DNA from: Geodermatophilus sp. YIM 151500
Lineage (GTDB): Bacteria > Actinomycetota > Actinomycetes > Mycobacteriales > Geodermatophilaceae
Direction: 5' to 3'
Length of the DNA stretch: 64,000 nucleotides
NCBI RefSeq assembly: GCF_025716945.1
Contig: NZ_JAOVZT010000011.1
Coordinates: 1-64,000, forward strand
Shown: piece after piece, positions 1-7,945 of the stretch
Layout: each line of letters starts with the position of its first letter
Position numbering within the stretch: position 1 is the first letter of the stretch
Translations under genes and position numbers: made by a program
The notes under the pieces: generated by a model
What the model saw: only the letters and a program-made list of their open reading frames with translations
Told to the model about the DNA's origin: nothing
The model's database searches: none

Positions 1-444
1 GACGCGATGGTCGGCCACCGTTCACCCCGGTACCTGCGCTTCGGCTGGGCGGCCGCCCGCGCCGACGACGTCGCCACCTGGCTGCCCGCCCGGCTCACCG
101 CCGCGCTCACCGTCGCCTGCGCCCCGCTCGCCGGCGGCTCGCCCGCCGGTGCGCTGCACACCTGGTGGCGCGACGGCGCCGCCCATCCCAGCCCCAACGC
201 CGGCCGCTGCGAGGCCGCGGCCGCCGGGGCACTGGGTCTGCGGCTCGGCGGACGCAACCGCTACGGCAGCCGCGTCGAGGAGCGACCGCGTCTCGGCGAC
301 GGCCGCTCACCGTCGGCGGCCGACATCGGCCGTGCGGTCCGGCTGTCGACCGCCGTCGGCGCGGCCGCGGCAGCCCTGGCCGTCGCCGTCCGCCTGCTGG
401 CCCCCGTCCGCTCCCCGCCCGGGACGACGCGCCCGAGCCCGTGA
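1..444 (+). CDS. cobD: Adenosylcobinamide-phosphate synthase CobD/CbiB, C-terminal part
   Basis: The frame is open from base 1, so the gene begins upstream of the window. The visible 147 residues contain the C-terminal signature of CobD/CbiB: HPSPNAGRCE followed by GRNRYGSRVEERPRLGDG, then a final hydrophobic segment near residues 120-137. CobD is an integral membrane enzyme that attaches the aminopropanol (phosphate) arm to adenosylcobyric acid, the step after CobQ. cobQ lies 1.5 kb downstream on the same strand, which fits a cobalamin locus. Only the 3' end is visible, so length and start cannot be judged. Confidence 0.9.
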   Translation, partial: DAMVGHRSPRYLRFGWAAARADDVATWLPARLTAALTVACAPLAGGSPAGALHTWWRDGAAHPSPNAGRCEAAAAGALGLRLGGRNRYGSRVEERPRLGDGRSPSAADIGRAVRLSTAVGAAAAALAVAVRLLAPVRSPPGTTRPSP

Positions 445-545
445 GGGATAGGCGACCCTAAGTGAGGGCACGTCCGGTCGTCACCGGGAGATCACCGCAC
501 GGCCACCGGAAAGTCGGTGCGCCCGGGCCTACGGATGGGTAACGT

Positions 546-583
546 CCGAACCGTTCGGAGCGACCGATCCGGTTCCGGTCGGT
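546..583. promoter_or_regulatory. Adjacent inverted repeats upstream of the ANTAR gene
   Basis: Two imperfect palindromes stand side by side: CCGAAC-C-GTTCGG (546-558) and a broader dyad with ACCGA (563-567) and TCGGT (579-583) arms. They lie about 80 nt before the ANTAR start in a 215-nt gap after cobD. They could be an operator or a small hairpin in the leader; no -10 hexamer can be placed with confidence. Confidence 0.25.
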
Positions 584-659
584 GGTCCCGCGGCGCGTCC
601 AGAAGCGGCGTGCCGCGGACCCGTCGGTGCTCCCGGCGCGCGTTCGACGAGGAGAGCCG

Positions 660-1106
660 ATGTCCTCAGCAGCGACGACCTCGACAGCGACGACCTCAGC
701 AGCGACGACCTCGACCACGCCGGCCCGGCAGCGCGGTCACGTCCTGCCGCTGCGGCCGGTCGCACCGCGATCGGCGACCGACGACCGGATGCCGTCCGCC
801 GGCGCTCCCGGGGCTGCCGGCGACGCCGAGCGGGTGCGGGCCCTCGAGACCGAGGTGGCCCAACTGCGCACGGCGATGGCCAGCCGGGCGGTGATCGAGC
901 AGGCGAAGGGCGTGCTGATGCTGCTCACCGGTTGCGGGGAACAGGCCGCCTTCGACCTGATGGCGCACATCTCCAGCCACACGCACCGCAAGGTCCGCGA
1001 CGTGGCGCACGTCCTCACCGCGTCGGCGTCCGGGCGCACCGGCCTGCCCGACGACGTCCGCGCCATCCTGCGCGACGCCTGCCCGCCCAGCGTCCCGCTG
1101 CACTGA
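660..1106 (+). CDS. ANTAR-domain RNA-binding antiterminator
   Basis: This 148-residue protein ends in an ANTAR domain (about residues 58-125): a coiled-coil lead-in (ALETEVAQLRTAM), then VIEQAKGVLM and an alanine-rich three-helix bundle with the DLMAHISSHTHRKV segment. ANTAR domains bind paired hairpins in nascent RNA and prevent termination. There is no GAF, PAS or receiver domain, so the input is unknown. The first ~20 residues are a Thr/Ser/Ala low-complexity tail encoded by an imperfect tandem repeat of a 12-15 nt unit. ATG 660 is chosen over an upstream in-frame start at 582 because AGGAG (650-654) sits 5 nt before it. It stands alone between cobD and an acyltransferase gene; its RNA targets are not visible here. 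Confidence 0.85.
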   Translation: MSSAATTSTATTSAATTSTTPARQRGHVLPLRPVAPRSATDDRMPSAGAPGAAGDAERVRALETEVAQLRTAMASRAVIEQAKGVLMLLTGCGEQAAFDLMAHISSHTHRKVRDVAHVLTASASGRTGLPDDVRAILRDACPPSVPLH

Positions 1107-1250
1107 CGCCGCGACGCCCCGCCCGACGGGGGCACGCGCCCGGGGCGTCCACCGCACGGACCTGACATCGCTCCCTGCCCGGCGGTTCGGGATGATGCCC
1201 GAGCCGCCGGTCTCTCCGCCGTGCGCGGCACCGAGGGAGGGAGCGCCTGC

Positions 1251-1916
1251 GTGTTCTACGGGATCGCCAGGTTCGTGCTGAAGCCGCTGTTCTTCCTCGT
1301 CTTCCGGCCGCGGGTGACCGGCCGGGAGAACGTGCCGCTCACCGGTCCGGTCATCCTGGCCAGCAACCACCTGTCCTTCATCGACAGCATCGCCATCCCG
1401 CTGGTCGCTCCGCGGCGGGTCTCCTACCTGGCCAAGTCCGAGTACTTCACCGGCCGCGGCTTCGGCGGCTGGCTGAGCCGCACGCTGTTCACCGCGCTCG
1501 GTGCGCAGCCCGTCGAGCGGCAGACCCAGCGCGCCGCGCAGGCTGCCCTGGACACCGCGCTCGGCGTCCTCCGGCGGGGGAACGCCTTCGGGCTGTACCC
1601 CGAGGGCACCCGGTCGCGCGACGGCCGCCTGGCCCGGGGCAAGACCGGCGTGGCCTGGTTGGCGCTGACCGCCGACTGCCCGGTGGTGCCGGTGGCCGTG
1701 GCCGGCACGGACAAGGCGCAGCCGATCGGGGCCCGCTGGCCCCGGCCGCACCGCATCTCGGTCACCTTCGGCCGGCCGCTGACCTTCCCCGAGCAGCGCG
1801 GCCAGGCCGGGCGCAACGCGGCCCGGCGGGTGGTGACCGACCGGATCATGCTGGCCATCGCCGACCTGTCCGGGCAGGAGAAGGCGGGCTGGAACGCCCC
1901 GCGCGAGGTCGCGTGA
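1251..1916 (+). CDS. PlsC-type 1-acyl-glycerol-3-phosphate acyltransferase
   Basis: A 221-residue lysophospholipid acyltransferase. The catalytic NHxxxxD box is NHLSFID (about residues 41-47) and the glycerophosphate-binding box is PEGTRS (about 112-117). A hydrophobic N-terminus (KPLFFLVF) suggests peripheral membrane attachment. The family acylates lysophosphatidate in phospholipid synthesis; the acyl donor and exact acceptor cannot be told from sequence. GTG 1251 is preferred over an upstream in-frame GTG at 1221 because GGAGGGAG (1236-1243) lies before it and the protein then begins at the family's usual position. Its TGA overlaps the cobQ GTG by 4 nt, so the two are probably cotranslated although functionally unrelated. 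Confidence 0.88.
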   Translation: MFYGIARFVLKPLFFLVFRPRVTGRENVPLTGPVILASNHLSFIDSIAIPLVAPRRVSYLAKSEYFTGRGFGGWLSRTLFTALGAQPVERQTQRAAQAALDTALGVLRRGNAFGLYPEGTRSRDGRLARGKTGVAWLALTADCPVVPVAVAGTDKAQPIGARWPRPHRISVTFGRPLTFPEQRGQAGRNAARRVVTDRIMLAIADLSGQEKAGWNAPREVA

Positions 1917-3418
1917 CGCCGGGCGCGCTGCTCGTCGCCGGGACGACGTCGGACGCCGGCAAGTCGCTGGTCACCGCCGGCATCTGCCGGTGGCTGGTCC
2001 GCCAGGGGGTGTCGGTGGCGCCGTTCAAGGCGCAGAACATGAGCAACAACTCGATGGTCACCCCGGACGGCGCCGAGATCGGCCGGGCGCAGGTGGTGCA
2101 GGCCGCCGCCGCCCGGGTCGAGCCGGAGGCGGCGATGAACCCGGTGCTGCTCAAGCCGGGCGGCGAGGACGCCAGCCAGGTCGTCGTCCTCGGCCGTCCC
2201 GTCGCCGAGGTGACCGCGCTGTCCTACCGGCCGATGAAGGCCGCTCTCCTGGAGCAGGTGCTGGCCTCGCTCGCCGAACTGCGCGCGCGCTTCGACGTCG
2301 TCGTCTGCGAGGGCGCCGGCTCCCCCACCGAGATCAACCTGCGCGCCGACGACATCGCCAACATGGGCCTGGCCACCGCGGCCGCGCTGCCGGTGGTCGT
2401 GGTCGGCGACATCGACCGCGGCGGGGTCTTCGCCTCCCTGTTCGGCACCGTCGCGCTCATGCCCCCGGCCGACCAGCGACTGGTGGCGGGGTTCCTGGTC
2501 AACAAGTTCCGCGGCGACGTCCGACTCCTGCAGCCGGGGCTGGACGAGCTGGCCCGGCTCACCGGCCGGCCGGCGCTGGGCGTGCTGCCGTGGCTGCCCG
2601 GCCTGGCGCTGGACACCGAGGACTCCCTCGGCATCGGCGTCCCGCTCGCCCCGGCCGGCCCGCCCGCCGGGGAGGAGGTGCTGCGGGTGTCGGTGGCCCG
2701 GCTGCCGCGGCTGTCCAACGTGACCGATCTCGACGCGCTCGCCGCAGAGCCCGGCGTCCTCGTCCGGTACGCGACCCGCCCGGAGGAGTTCGGCGACGCC
2801 GATCTGGTCGTGCTGCCGGGCACCCGCGCCACCGTCGCCGACCTGGCCTGGCTGCGCGCGTCCGGGCTGGCCGACGCCGTGCGCCGGCGGGCCGCCGAGG
2901 GCCGGCCGGTGCTCGGCATCTGCGGCGGGCACCAGATGCTCGCCCGCACGATCACCGACGAGGTGGAGTCCGGCGCGGGCACCGTGCCCGGGCTCGGTCT
3001 GCTGCCGGCCGACGTCCGCTTCGGACCGGAGAAGGTGCTGGCCCGCCCCGTCGGCAGCGCCTTCGGCGAGCCGGTGCGCGGCTACGAGATCCACCACGGG
3101 GTGGTCGGCTACGACGAGGGCGGGGCCGAGCCGTTCCTCGACGGCGGCCGGTCCGGGGCCGTCTTCGGCACGACGTGGCACGGCGCGCTGGAGAACGACG
3201 GCTTCCGTCGCGCCTTCCTGACCGAGGTGGCCCGGCTGTCGGGACGGCGGTTCGCGCCGGCCCCGGGCACCGATTTCGCCGCCGTCCGCGAGGCCCGGCT
3301 CGACCGGCTGGGCGACCTGGTCGCCGAGCACGCCGACACCGGCGCGCTGTGGCGCCTCCTCGAGTCCGGCGTCCCCGACGACCTGCCCCTCCTCCCGCCG
3401 GGTGCGCGGGCGCGCTAG
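1913..3418 (+). CDS. cobQ: Cobyric acid synthase CobQ
   Basis: A 501-residue glutamine-dependent amidotransferase that amidates side chains b, d, e and g of adenosylcobyrinic a,c-diamide to give cobyric acid. The N-terminal ATP-binding half starts with [14 protein letters not shown] (P-loop-like) and carries KAQNMSNNS; the C-terminal class I glutaminase half has the nucleophile in GICGGHQM and the late histidine in TTWHG. Length is normal for CobQ. GTG 1913 overlaps the upstream stop (GTGA). A GC-rich hairpin follows the stop and separates it from a convergent gene. It sits outside the riboswitch operon at 11.4 kb but belongs to the same pathway. Confidence 0.97.
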   Translation: MTPGALLVAGTTSDAGKSLVTAGICRWLVRQGVSVAPFKAQNMSNNSMVTPDGAEIGRAQVVQAAAARVEPEAAMNPVLLKPGGEDASQVVVLGRPVAEVTALSYRPMKAALLEQVLASLAELRARFDVVVCEGAGSPTEINLRADDIANMGLATAAALPVVVVGDIDRGGVFASLFGTVALMPPADQRLVAGFLVNKFRGDVRLLQPGLDELARLTGRPALGVLPWLPGLALDTEDSLGIGVPLAPAGPPAGEEVLRVSVARLPRLSNVTDLDALAAEPGVLVRYATRPEEFGDADLVVLPGTRATVADLAWLRASGLADAVRRRAAEGRPVLGICGGHQMLARTITDEVESGAGTVPGLGLLPADVRFGPEKVLARPVGSAFGEPVRGYEIHHGVVGYDEGGAEPFLDGGRSGAVFGTTWHGALENDGFRRAFLTEVARLSGRRFAPAPGTDFAAVREARLDRLGDLVAEHADTGALWRLLESGVPDDLPLLPPGARAR

Positions 3419-3419
3419 G

Positions 3420-3441
3420 CCCGCCCGCCATCCCGGGCGGG
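3420..3441. terminator. Hairpin between convergent cobQ and thioesterase genes
   Basis: CCCGCCCG (3420-3427) pairs perfectly with CGGGCGGG (3434-3441) across a 6-nt loop, one nt after the cobQ TAG and before the stop of the minus-strand thioesterase. There is no U-tract, as is common in actinobacteria, so it may act as a bidirectional hairpin terminator. Confidence 0.55.
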
Positions 3442-3449
3442 GCGGCGGA

Positions 3450-3836
3450 TCAGTCGGTCAGCTTGGCCCGGATGTCGTCGGGCCAGGGCGCCGGGCGGCC
3501 GTCGGCGATGGCCACGTAGGTGTTGCGGACGACGCAGCAGACCCGCTCCCCCACCCGCACGGTGTAGCGCACCGTGACGCTGGTGGTGCCGAGCCGCTCG
3601 AGGTCGGCGTCGACGGTGACCGTGTCGCCCCACCGCGCCGACGACGTCCACTCCAGCGACGAGGCCTTGACGACCGGGTCCCACCCCTGGGCGACCAGCG
3701 CGTCCCAGGGCAGGCCGCGCGAGGCCCACCAGTGGTTGGACGTCTCGTCGGCCCAGGTCAGGTAGTGCGCGTTGAAGACGACACCCTGCTGGTCGCACTC
3801 GACGTAGCGGACCGGCGAGCTCCACCGTGCTGACAC
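3450..3836 (-). CDS. Hotdog-fold acyl-CoA thioesterase (YbgC/FadM type)
   Basis: A 128-residue single hotdog domain of the 4-hydroxybenzoyl-CoA thioesterase class. The N-terminal active-site region VECDQQGVVFNAHYLTW corresponds to the D-x3-G-x-V-x-x-x-x-Y-x-x-W pattern of YbgC/FadM enzymes, with the Asp as the catalytic residue. Such enzymes hydrolyse short or medium acyl-CoAs in the cytoplasm as tetramers; the substrate cannot be assigned. The gene converges on cobQ and is divergent from the PPOX gene, with 131 nt between the start codons. Confidence 0.88.
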   Translation of the reverse strand: MSARWSSPVRYVECDQQGVVFNAHYLTWADETSNHWWASRGLPWDALVAQGWDPVVKASSLEWTSSARWGDTVTVDADLERLGTTSVTVRYTVRVGERVCCVVRNTYVAIADGRPAPWPDDIRAKLTD

Positions 3837-3967
3837 GGGGCAGCACGCTAACGGGCGGCCGTCCCGGGCACGGCGGCCGCCCGCCCGGCCGCCCGGTCGC
3901 CGGACCGCCGGGCTCGGGGAGCCGCCGGGCCCCGGCCGGGAGCGGCAGGCCCGATACGGTCCGACCC

Positions 3968-4588
3968 GTGGACGCCACCCCCGGACCCGCGAGCCGCGCC
4001 GACACCGAGGTGCTCGCGGGCTACCGCGCGCCCTCCCAGCGGGTGCTCGACAAGGTCGTCCACCGCATCGACGAGCACTGCGCGGCCTTCATCCGGCTGG
4101 CCCCGTTCGCCACCCTGGCGACGTCGTCGGCCGACGGGTGGCCGGAGGTCTCCCCCAGGGGCGGCGACCCGGGCTTCGTGAAGGTGCTCGACGAGCACCG
4201 GCTCGCGCTGCCCGACCGGCAGGGGAACAACCGGGTCGACAGCCTGCGCAACCTGGTGGGCAACCCGCGGGCCGCGCTGATGTTCCTCGTGCCCGGCATC
4301 GACGAGACGCTGCGGGTGTACGGCACGACCGCGCTGGTCGGCGCCGCCGACCTGGGCCTCGACCTCACCGAGTTCGGCCGGCCGCCGCTGTCGGTGCTGG
4401 TGCTGCGGGTGGAACGGGCCTACTTCCAGTGCTCGAAGGCGGTGATGCGGTCGGGCCTGTGGGACCCCGCCCGCCGGGTCGAACGGTCCGTGTTCCCGCC
4501 CTTCAGCCAGGTGCTGCGCGACCACTGCCGCGACGACTCCGTGCCCGACGAGGTGGCGCTGCGGGCCGGCCTGGCGCAGGAGCTCTGA
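3968..4588 (+). CDS. PPOX-class FMN-dependent flavoprotein
   Basis: A 206-residue protein of the pyridoxamine-phosphate-oxidase-like split-barrel class. Characteristic segments are FATLATSSADGWPEVSPRGG, LPDRQGNNRVDSLRNL and the C-terminal FQCSKAVMRSGLW, a combination typical of the MSMEG_1061-like group of FMN- or F420-binding proteins. The role is probably a cytoplasmic reductase or oxidase; the substrate is unknown. The longer frame begins at 3827, but GTG 3968 matches the family start. It has no Shine-Dalgarno sequence, while TACGGT (3955-3960) ends 7 nt before it, the pattern of a leaderless transcript. Confidence 0.85.
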   Translation: MDATPGPASRADTEVLAGYRAPSQRVLDKVVHRIDEHCAAFIRLAPFATLATSSADGWPEVSPRGGDPGFVKVLDEHRLALPDRQGNNRVDSLRNLVGNPRAALMFLVPGIDETLRVYGTTALVGAADLGLDLTEFGRPPLSVLVLRVERAYFQCSKAVMRSGLWDPARRVERSVFPPFSQVLRDHCRDDSVPDEVALRAGLAQEL

Positions 4589-4628
4589 CGCCGCCCGTTC
4601 CGTCGGCGCCCTGCCCTAGCGTGCGGCC

Positions 4629-5054
4629 ATGGCACACGACATCCAGATCGCGGTCGACTGCGCACGGCCGCACGAGCTCGCCGACTGGTGGGCCGCAGCG
4701 CTCGGCTGGGAGGTCGAGCCGCAGGACGAGGCGTTCATCCGGCGGATGATCGATGCAGGGCACGCCTCGGACGCCGACACGGTGGTCCACCGCGGGGCGC
4801 TGGTGTGGCGCCAGGGGGCGGCGATCACCTCGCCGGACCCCGGCCGCCCGCGTGTCCTCTTCCAGGTGGTGCCGGAGCCGAAGACGGCCAAGAACCGGCT
4901 GCACCTCGACGTGCACGTCGGCGCCGCGGCCCGCGAGGCCGAGGTCGCGCGGCTGGTGGCGATGGGCGCGCGCGAGCTCTGGCGCTCCTCGCAGGGCCCG
5001 CTGGAGTGGGCCACCCTGGCCGATCCGGAGGGCAACGAGTTCTGCGTCGCGTGA
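4629..5054 (+). CDS. VOC (glyoxalase-like) family protein
   Basis: A 141-residue protein with the two beta-alpha-beta-beta-beta modules of the vicinal oxygen chelate fold: DCARPHELADWWAAALGWEV at the start, LHLDVHV in the middle and LADPEGNEFCVA at the end, the last being the usual VOC terminus. Members include glyoxalases, dioxygenases and antibiotic-binding proteins; nothing nearby narrows the function. The ATG has no Shine-Dalgarno but TAGCGT (4617-4622) ends 6 nt upstream, so it is probably read from a leaderless mRNA. The TGA stop lies inside the first copy of an 83-bp tandem repeat. Confidence 0.85.
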   Translation: MAHDIQIAVDCARPHELADWWAAALGWEVEPQDEAFIRRMIDAGHASDADTVVHRGALVWRQGAAITSPDPGRPRVLFQVVPEPKTAKNRLHLDVHVGAAAREAEVARLVAMGARELWRSSQGPLEWATLADPEGNEFCVA

Positions 5055-5232
5055 CGACAGGGCCGGGAGCATCGCAGCGAGCGCCAGCGAGCGAGGAGCG
5101 GACCGGCCCGCGGAGTCACGCCGGGGACACCGCGTGACGACAGGGCCGGGAGCATCGCAGCGAGCGCCAGCGAGCGAGGAGCGGACCGGCCCGCGGAGTC
5201 ACGCCGGGGACACCGCGTGACGACAGGGCCGG
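5048..5232. repeat. 83-bp tandem repeat, 2.2 copies
   Basis: Two identical 83-bp units begin at 5051 and 5134, and a third begins at 5217 but runs only about 16 nt. Each starts GTGACGACAGGG and contains the GCGAGCGCCAGCGAGCGAGG run. The array begins at the stop codon of the VOC gene, so each unit repeats that stop. It ends 10 nt before the stop of a minus-strand small gene. No coding role is apparent. Confidence 0.95.
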
Positions 5233-5241
5233 TGTGGCCGG

Positions 5242-5439
5242 TCAGCCCGCCCGCAGGTCCCGCGCGAGCTTGCGCGACACGACGGTTCGCTCGGCGACCT
5301 GGCGGATGCGCTCACGGTGGGGTCTGCGCTCGGGGCCGCGGTACCGGGCGTCCTCGACGAGCTGCAGTGCGGCCAGCACGCTGGCCTGCACCTCGCGCTC
5401 GCGCGGGGCAGCCGGACGGGCGGGTTCTGCCGAGGTCAT
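5242..5439 (-). CDS. Small charged hypothetical protein
   Basis: A 65-residue frame rich in Arg, Glu and Ala (EREVQASVLAALQLVEDARY, then RHRERIRQVAERTVVSRKLARDL-like sequence), predicted all-helical and soluble, with no signal or membrane segment. I do not recognise a family. ATG 5439 is chosen because GAGAGGGGG precedes it on the minus strand; an in-frame start 48 nt further upstream is possible. An AT-rich nested palindrome lies 81 nt upstream of the start and could control it. Confidence 0.5.
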   Translation of the reverse strand: MTSAEPARPAAPREREVQASVLAALQLVEDARYRGPERRPHRERIRQVAERTVVSRKLARDLRAG

Positions 5440-5519
5440 GGGAACCCCCTCTCCCGGGCACCCCGGAGGAGGTCCCCGTGGGGCCATGGTGCCCTGTCAC
5501 CGGCACACCGAACCCCATC

Positions 5520-5547
5520 TGTGACTGCTTGATATCAATGGGTCACA
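5520..5547. promoter_or_regulatory. Nested AT-rich palindrome, putative operator
   Basis: TGTGAC (5520-5525), TTGATATCAA (5529-5538) and GTCACA (5542-5547) are arranged symmetrically around one centre, with 3-nt spacers on each side. The central 10 bp are a perfect palindrome and the outer hexamers are exact inverted repeats. The block is conspicuously AT-rich for this region. It lies between the divergent small gene (start 5439) and the PemK-like gene (start 5687), so a dimeric regulator could control either. The spacing does not fit a Crp site. Confidence 0.5.
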
Positions 5548-5595
5548 TGAGGCGTCGACCGCGCCGACCCGGCCCGCGGGATCCGGCCGGGCCGC

Positions 5596-5684
5596 GCTGC
5601 GATCGGGCCCACGGAGCCTGCCCCGGGCTGCGATCGGGCCCGCAGAGCCTGCCCGGGGCTCGGCCGGGCCCGCGTAGCGTGCCG
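5596..5684. repeat. 31-bp tandem repeat upstream of the PemK-like gene
   Basis: Units begin at 5596, 5627 and 5658, each starting GCT and containing CGGGCCC; the first two differ at a few positions and the third is diverged. The third unit carries the TAGCGT hexamer (5675-5680) that may serve as the -10 element of the following gene. Confidence 0.8.
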
Positions 5685-5686
5685 TC

Positions 5687-6271
5687 ATGACACAGCACCG
5701 CCTCCGGCGGCTCGGCGCGCGACTGGCGCGCGGCGTCGGGCGGCGGCTCGGCCGGTCCCGGGGCCCGGCCGCGCGGACCGCGCCCGGCGGACGGTCGCCG
5801 GGTGAACGGCGACCGCCGGACGACGCCCGACGGGCAGACCAGGAGCACCTCGCGGCCGGACCCGCACGTGCCGGTGCCCCCGCCGGCGCGCCCGTCGTCG
5901 ACTACCGCCCCTACGACGACGAGCGGCCCGATCCGGGCGAGGTCGTCTGGGCGTGGGTGCCCTTCGACGAGGGCGACGGCCGGGGCAAGGACCGCCCGGT
6001 GCTGGTGATCGGCCGCCGCGGACCCGCCCTGCTCGGGCTGACGCTGACCAGCCGCGACCACGACCGCGACGCCGCCGACGAGGCCCGCCACGGCCGCGTC
6101 TGGATGGACCTGGGCCGCGGCGCGTGGGACGCCCGGGGCCGCCCGAGCGAGGTGCGCCTCGACCGGCTGCTCGAGCTGGACCCGGCGACCGTCCGCCGCG
6201 AGGGCGCCGCGCTGGACCGCGCCCGGTTCGACCGCGTCGTCGCCGCCGCCCGGCAGGTCCAGGGCTGGTAG
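5687..6271 (+). CDS. PemK/MazF-like protein, orphan
   Basis: A 194-residue protein. The first ~70 residues are a basic, low-complexity Arg/Ala/Gly tail. From about residue 71 (DYRPYDDERPDPGEVVWAWV) it resembles actinobacterial PemK/MazF-like proteins, with the GKDRPVLVIGR strand and LTLTSRDHDRD, then SEVRLDRLLELDP. MazF-type toxins are mRNA interferases acting in the cytoplasm; whether this version is active is unknown. No antitoxin-like gene is adjacent, so it is an orphan. It lacks a Shine-Dalgarno but TAGCGT ends 6 nt before the ATG, which suggests leaderless expression. Confidence 0.8.
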   Translation: MTQHRLRRLGARLARGVGRRLGRSRGPAARTAPGGRSPGERRPPDDARRADQEHLAAGPARAGAPAGAPVVDYRPYDDERPDPGEVVWAWVPFDEGDGRGKDRPVLVIGRRGPALLGLTLTSRDHDRDAADEARHGRVWMDLGRGAWDARGRPSEVRLDRLLELDPATVRREGAALDRARFDRVVAAARQVQGW

Positions 6272-6277
6272 CCCGGG

Positions 6278-7087
6278 TCAGGTCGCGGCGACCGGTGCGA
6301 AGCCCGTCAGCAACTCGTCGAGCGCCTTCTGGTCGGGGCCGACGAACGGGTCGGCGTCCGGCGCCAGCCGGATGGTGTCCAGCAGGTCGTCGACGCCGTG
6401 CAGCGCCGGCGGCAGGTGGGTGCTGAGCACCGCTGACGGCGCCATGGCCCGCAGGCGGTCCATCGTGCGTTCCCACCTCGACCGGTCCACCACGTGCACC
6501 CACGGGCTGTCGACCGCGGCCCACAGGAGCTGGGCCGCACGGAGGTCGTCGGCGGGCACCGCCCGGACGTCGTCCGCTCCTGCAAGCTCCCAGGTCGGCA
6601 GCGGGGCGCCGAAGCAGTCGGAGCTGAAGACCACACCGGTTGCCGTCTCGAGGAAGCCGGTGGTGGCCGGGCTGTCGTACAGCGGCGGCCGGAACGCCCG
6701 CAACTCACGATCACCGACCGAGAGGCTCTGCCCCGGGTTGACCAGGCGCACCCGATCGAGCGGCAGCTCCCGCTCGCACCCGAGGATCCCCATGCCCAGA
6801 TACGTGGTCACGACGGTCACTCTCGGCGCGGCGGCGAGCAAGGAGAACAGACCTCCGGTGTGGTCGCGGTCGGGGTGCGTCAGCCAGATCCAGCGGACGT
6901 CGGCCGGGTCGAGCACCGCGGCGAGATCCTCGACGAAGCGCCGGTCGCCCAGCGACATCCCGGTGTCGACGACGACCGGTTCGGCCGCGTGCAGCACGAA
7001 GGCGTTCACCGGCAGCACGCCGATCCCCGGGACATCCTGCGGATCGGCGAGCGTGGTCACCCCCGGCAGGGGGCGGAAGGTGTCCAT
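6278..7087 (-). CDS. MBL-fold metallohydrolase, flavodiiron-like
   Basis: A 269-residue metallo-beta-lactamase-fold protein. The metal motif is THPDRDHTGG (near residue 90), an HxDxDH variant of the usual HxHxDH, preceded by PVVVDTGMS and followed by VFSSDCFG and LSTHLPP. The pattern resembles ODP/FprA di-iron oxygen-binding proteins without the flavodoxin domain. The substrate is unknown. ATG 7087 is chosen because GGAGG lies just upstream on the minus strand; the open frame extends further but into non-coding-like sequence. It is 76 nt downstream of the MPI-type gene and may be cotranscribed with it and the TetR gene. Confidence 0.85.
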   Translation of the reverse strand: MDTFRPLPGVTTLADPQDVPGIGVLPVNAFVLHAAEPVVVDTGMSLGDRRFVEDLAAVLDPADVRWIWLTHPDRDHTGGLFSLLAAAPRVTVVTTYLGMGILGCERELPLDRVRLVNPGQSLSVGDRELRAFRPPLYDSPATTGFLETATGVVFSSDCFGAPLPTWELAGADDVRAVPADDLRAAQLLWAAVDSPWVHVVDRSRWERTMDRLRAMAPSAVLSTHLPPALHGVDDLLDTIRLAPDADPFVGPDQKALDELLTGFAPVAAT

Positions 7088-7163
7088 GACGCTCCTCCAT
7101 ATCTCTGACGCGAGGCGCGCATGCTCGCCCGCGGGGCGGCGGGCGTGCCGATCCCGCCGCAAC

Positions 7164-7931
7164 TCAGAAGGGCACCTGCTGCGCCAGCAGGCCGTCGCCG
7201 GTCCCCCGGCCCGACAGCACGCGGCAGAAGTCCACGGCGTCGAGCTCGTGCGCCTCGACGTCCGCACCGCCGTCCGCCCCCGACGACCACTCTCCGCCGG
7301 CCGGGCCGGTGAGCCGCAACCGGTACGGCTGGCCGTGCCGGCCCGCCCACTCGGCGACGACGTCCGCGACCAGGACGCCGTCGTGGTCCGCGGTCAGGAC
7401 TGGCTCCGTGCCGGTGGCCGCGGCGAGGTCCATGCGGTGCATCCACGGGTCACGGGTGAGGACGACGTCGGTGAGGAAGCCGATCCGCCACCACTCGCGC
7501 TCGGGACCGACGACCTGCTCCTCGGGCAGCTTCACGGCGCCGAGCAGCACGGACAGCCGACGGCGGCCGCGGACGGCCCGGGGTGCGGCGGCGGCGAGCC
7601 GGTCGACCAGCTCCGCGGGCGACAGCCCGGCCCGCTCGCGCACCTGGACGGCGGTGAGCGCGTCGATGCCCCCGCCGGCCCGCGACGCGGCGGCGTTCTG
7701 GTGCACCAGCTGGCGCAGCGACGCGGTCATCTCGGTCATGCCGAGGGTGTGCGCGGCCATGGCCCGCACGTCCCACGCCGCGCAGACGGTGGGGCGGGAC
7801 CAGTCGGCGGGGCCGAGCGCTCGCCACGCGGCGAGCGTGCGGTCGTACTCGGTGGTGGCCAGCCGGTACGCGGTCGCCCGGTCGAGCCGCGGCGCGCGCG
7901 GGCGGGAGCGGACGGAGGTCGGAGCGGCCAT
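7164..7931 (-). CDS. Maleylpyruvate isomerase/DinB-like family enzyme
   Basis: A 255-residue protein of the mycothiol-dependent maleylpyruvate-isomerase N-terminal (DinB-like four-helix) family. Typical features are LGPADWSRPTVCAAWDVRAMAAHTLGM near the N-terminus and TRDPWMHRMDLAAATG in the second half, where Asp/His residues usually hold a divalent metal. Many such proteins are thiol-dependent transferases of unknown substrate. ATG 7931 follows an AGGAGG sequence. It lies 14 nt after a TetR gene on the same strand and is its likely target. Confidence 0.85.
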   Translation of the reverse strand: MAAPTSVRSRPRAPRLDRATAYRLATTEYDRTLAAWRALGPADWSRPTVCAAWDVRAMAAHTLGMTEMTASLRQLVHQNAAASRAGGGIDALTAVQVRERAGLSPAELVDRLAAAAPRAVRGRRRLSVLLGAVKLPEEQVVGPEREWWRIGFLTDVVLTRDPWMHRMDLAAATGTEPVLTADHDGVLVADVVAEWAGRHGQPYRLRLTGPAGGEWSSGADGGADVEAHELDAVDFCRVLSGRGTGDGLLAQQVPF

Positions 7932-7945
7932 GTCGGCCTCCTGGA

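Noticed and set aside
582-659. Longer ANTAR protein starting at 582
   Set aside because: AGGAG is placed correctly before ATG 660 and the extra 26 residues look non-coding.
5520-5547. Crp site
   Set aside because: The TGTGAC and GTCACA arms are 16 nt apart rather than 6; the central palindrome argues for another regulator.
5687-6271. Complete toxin-antitoxin pair
   Set aside because: No antitoxin-like frame precedes or follows the PemK-like gene.
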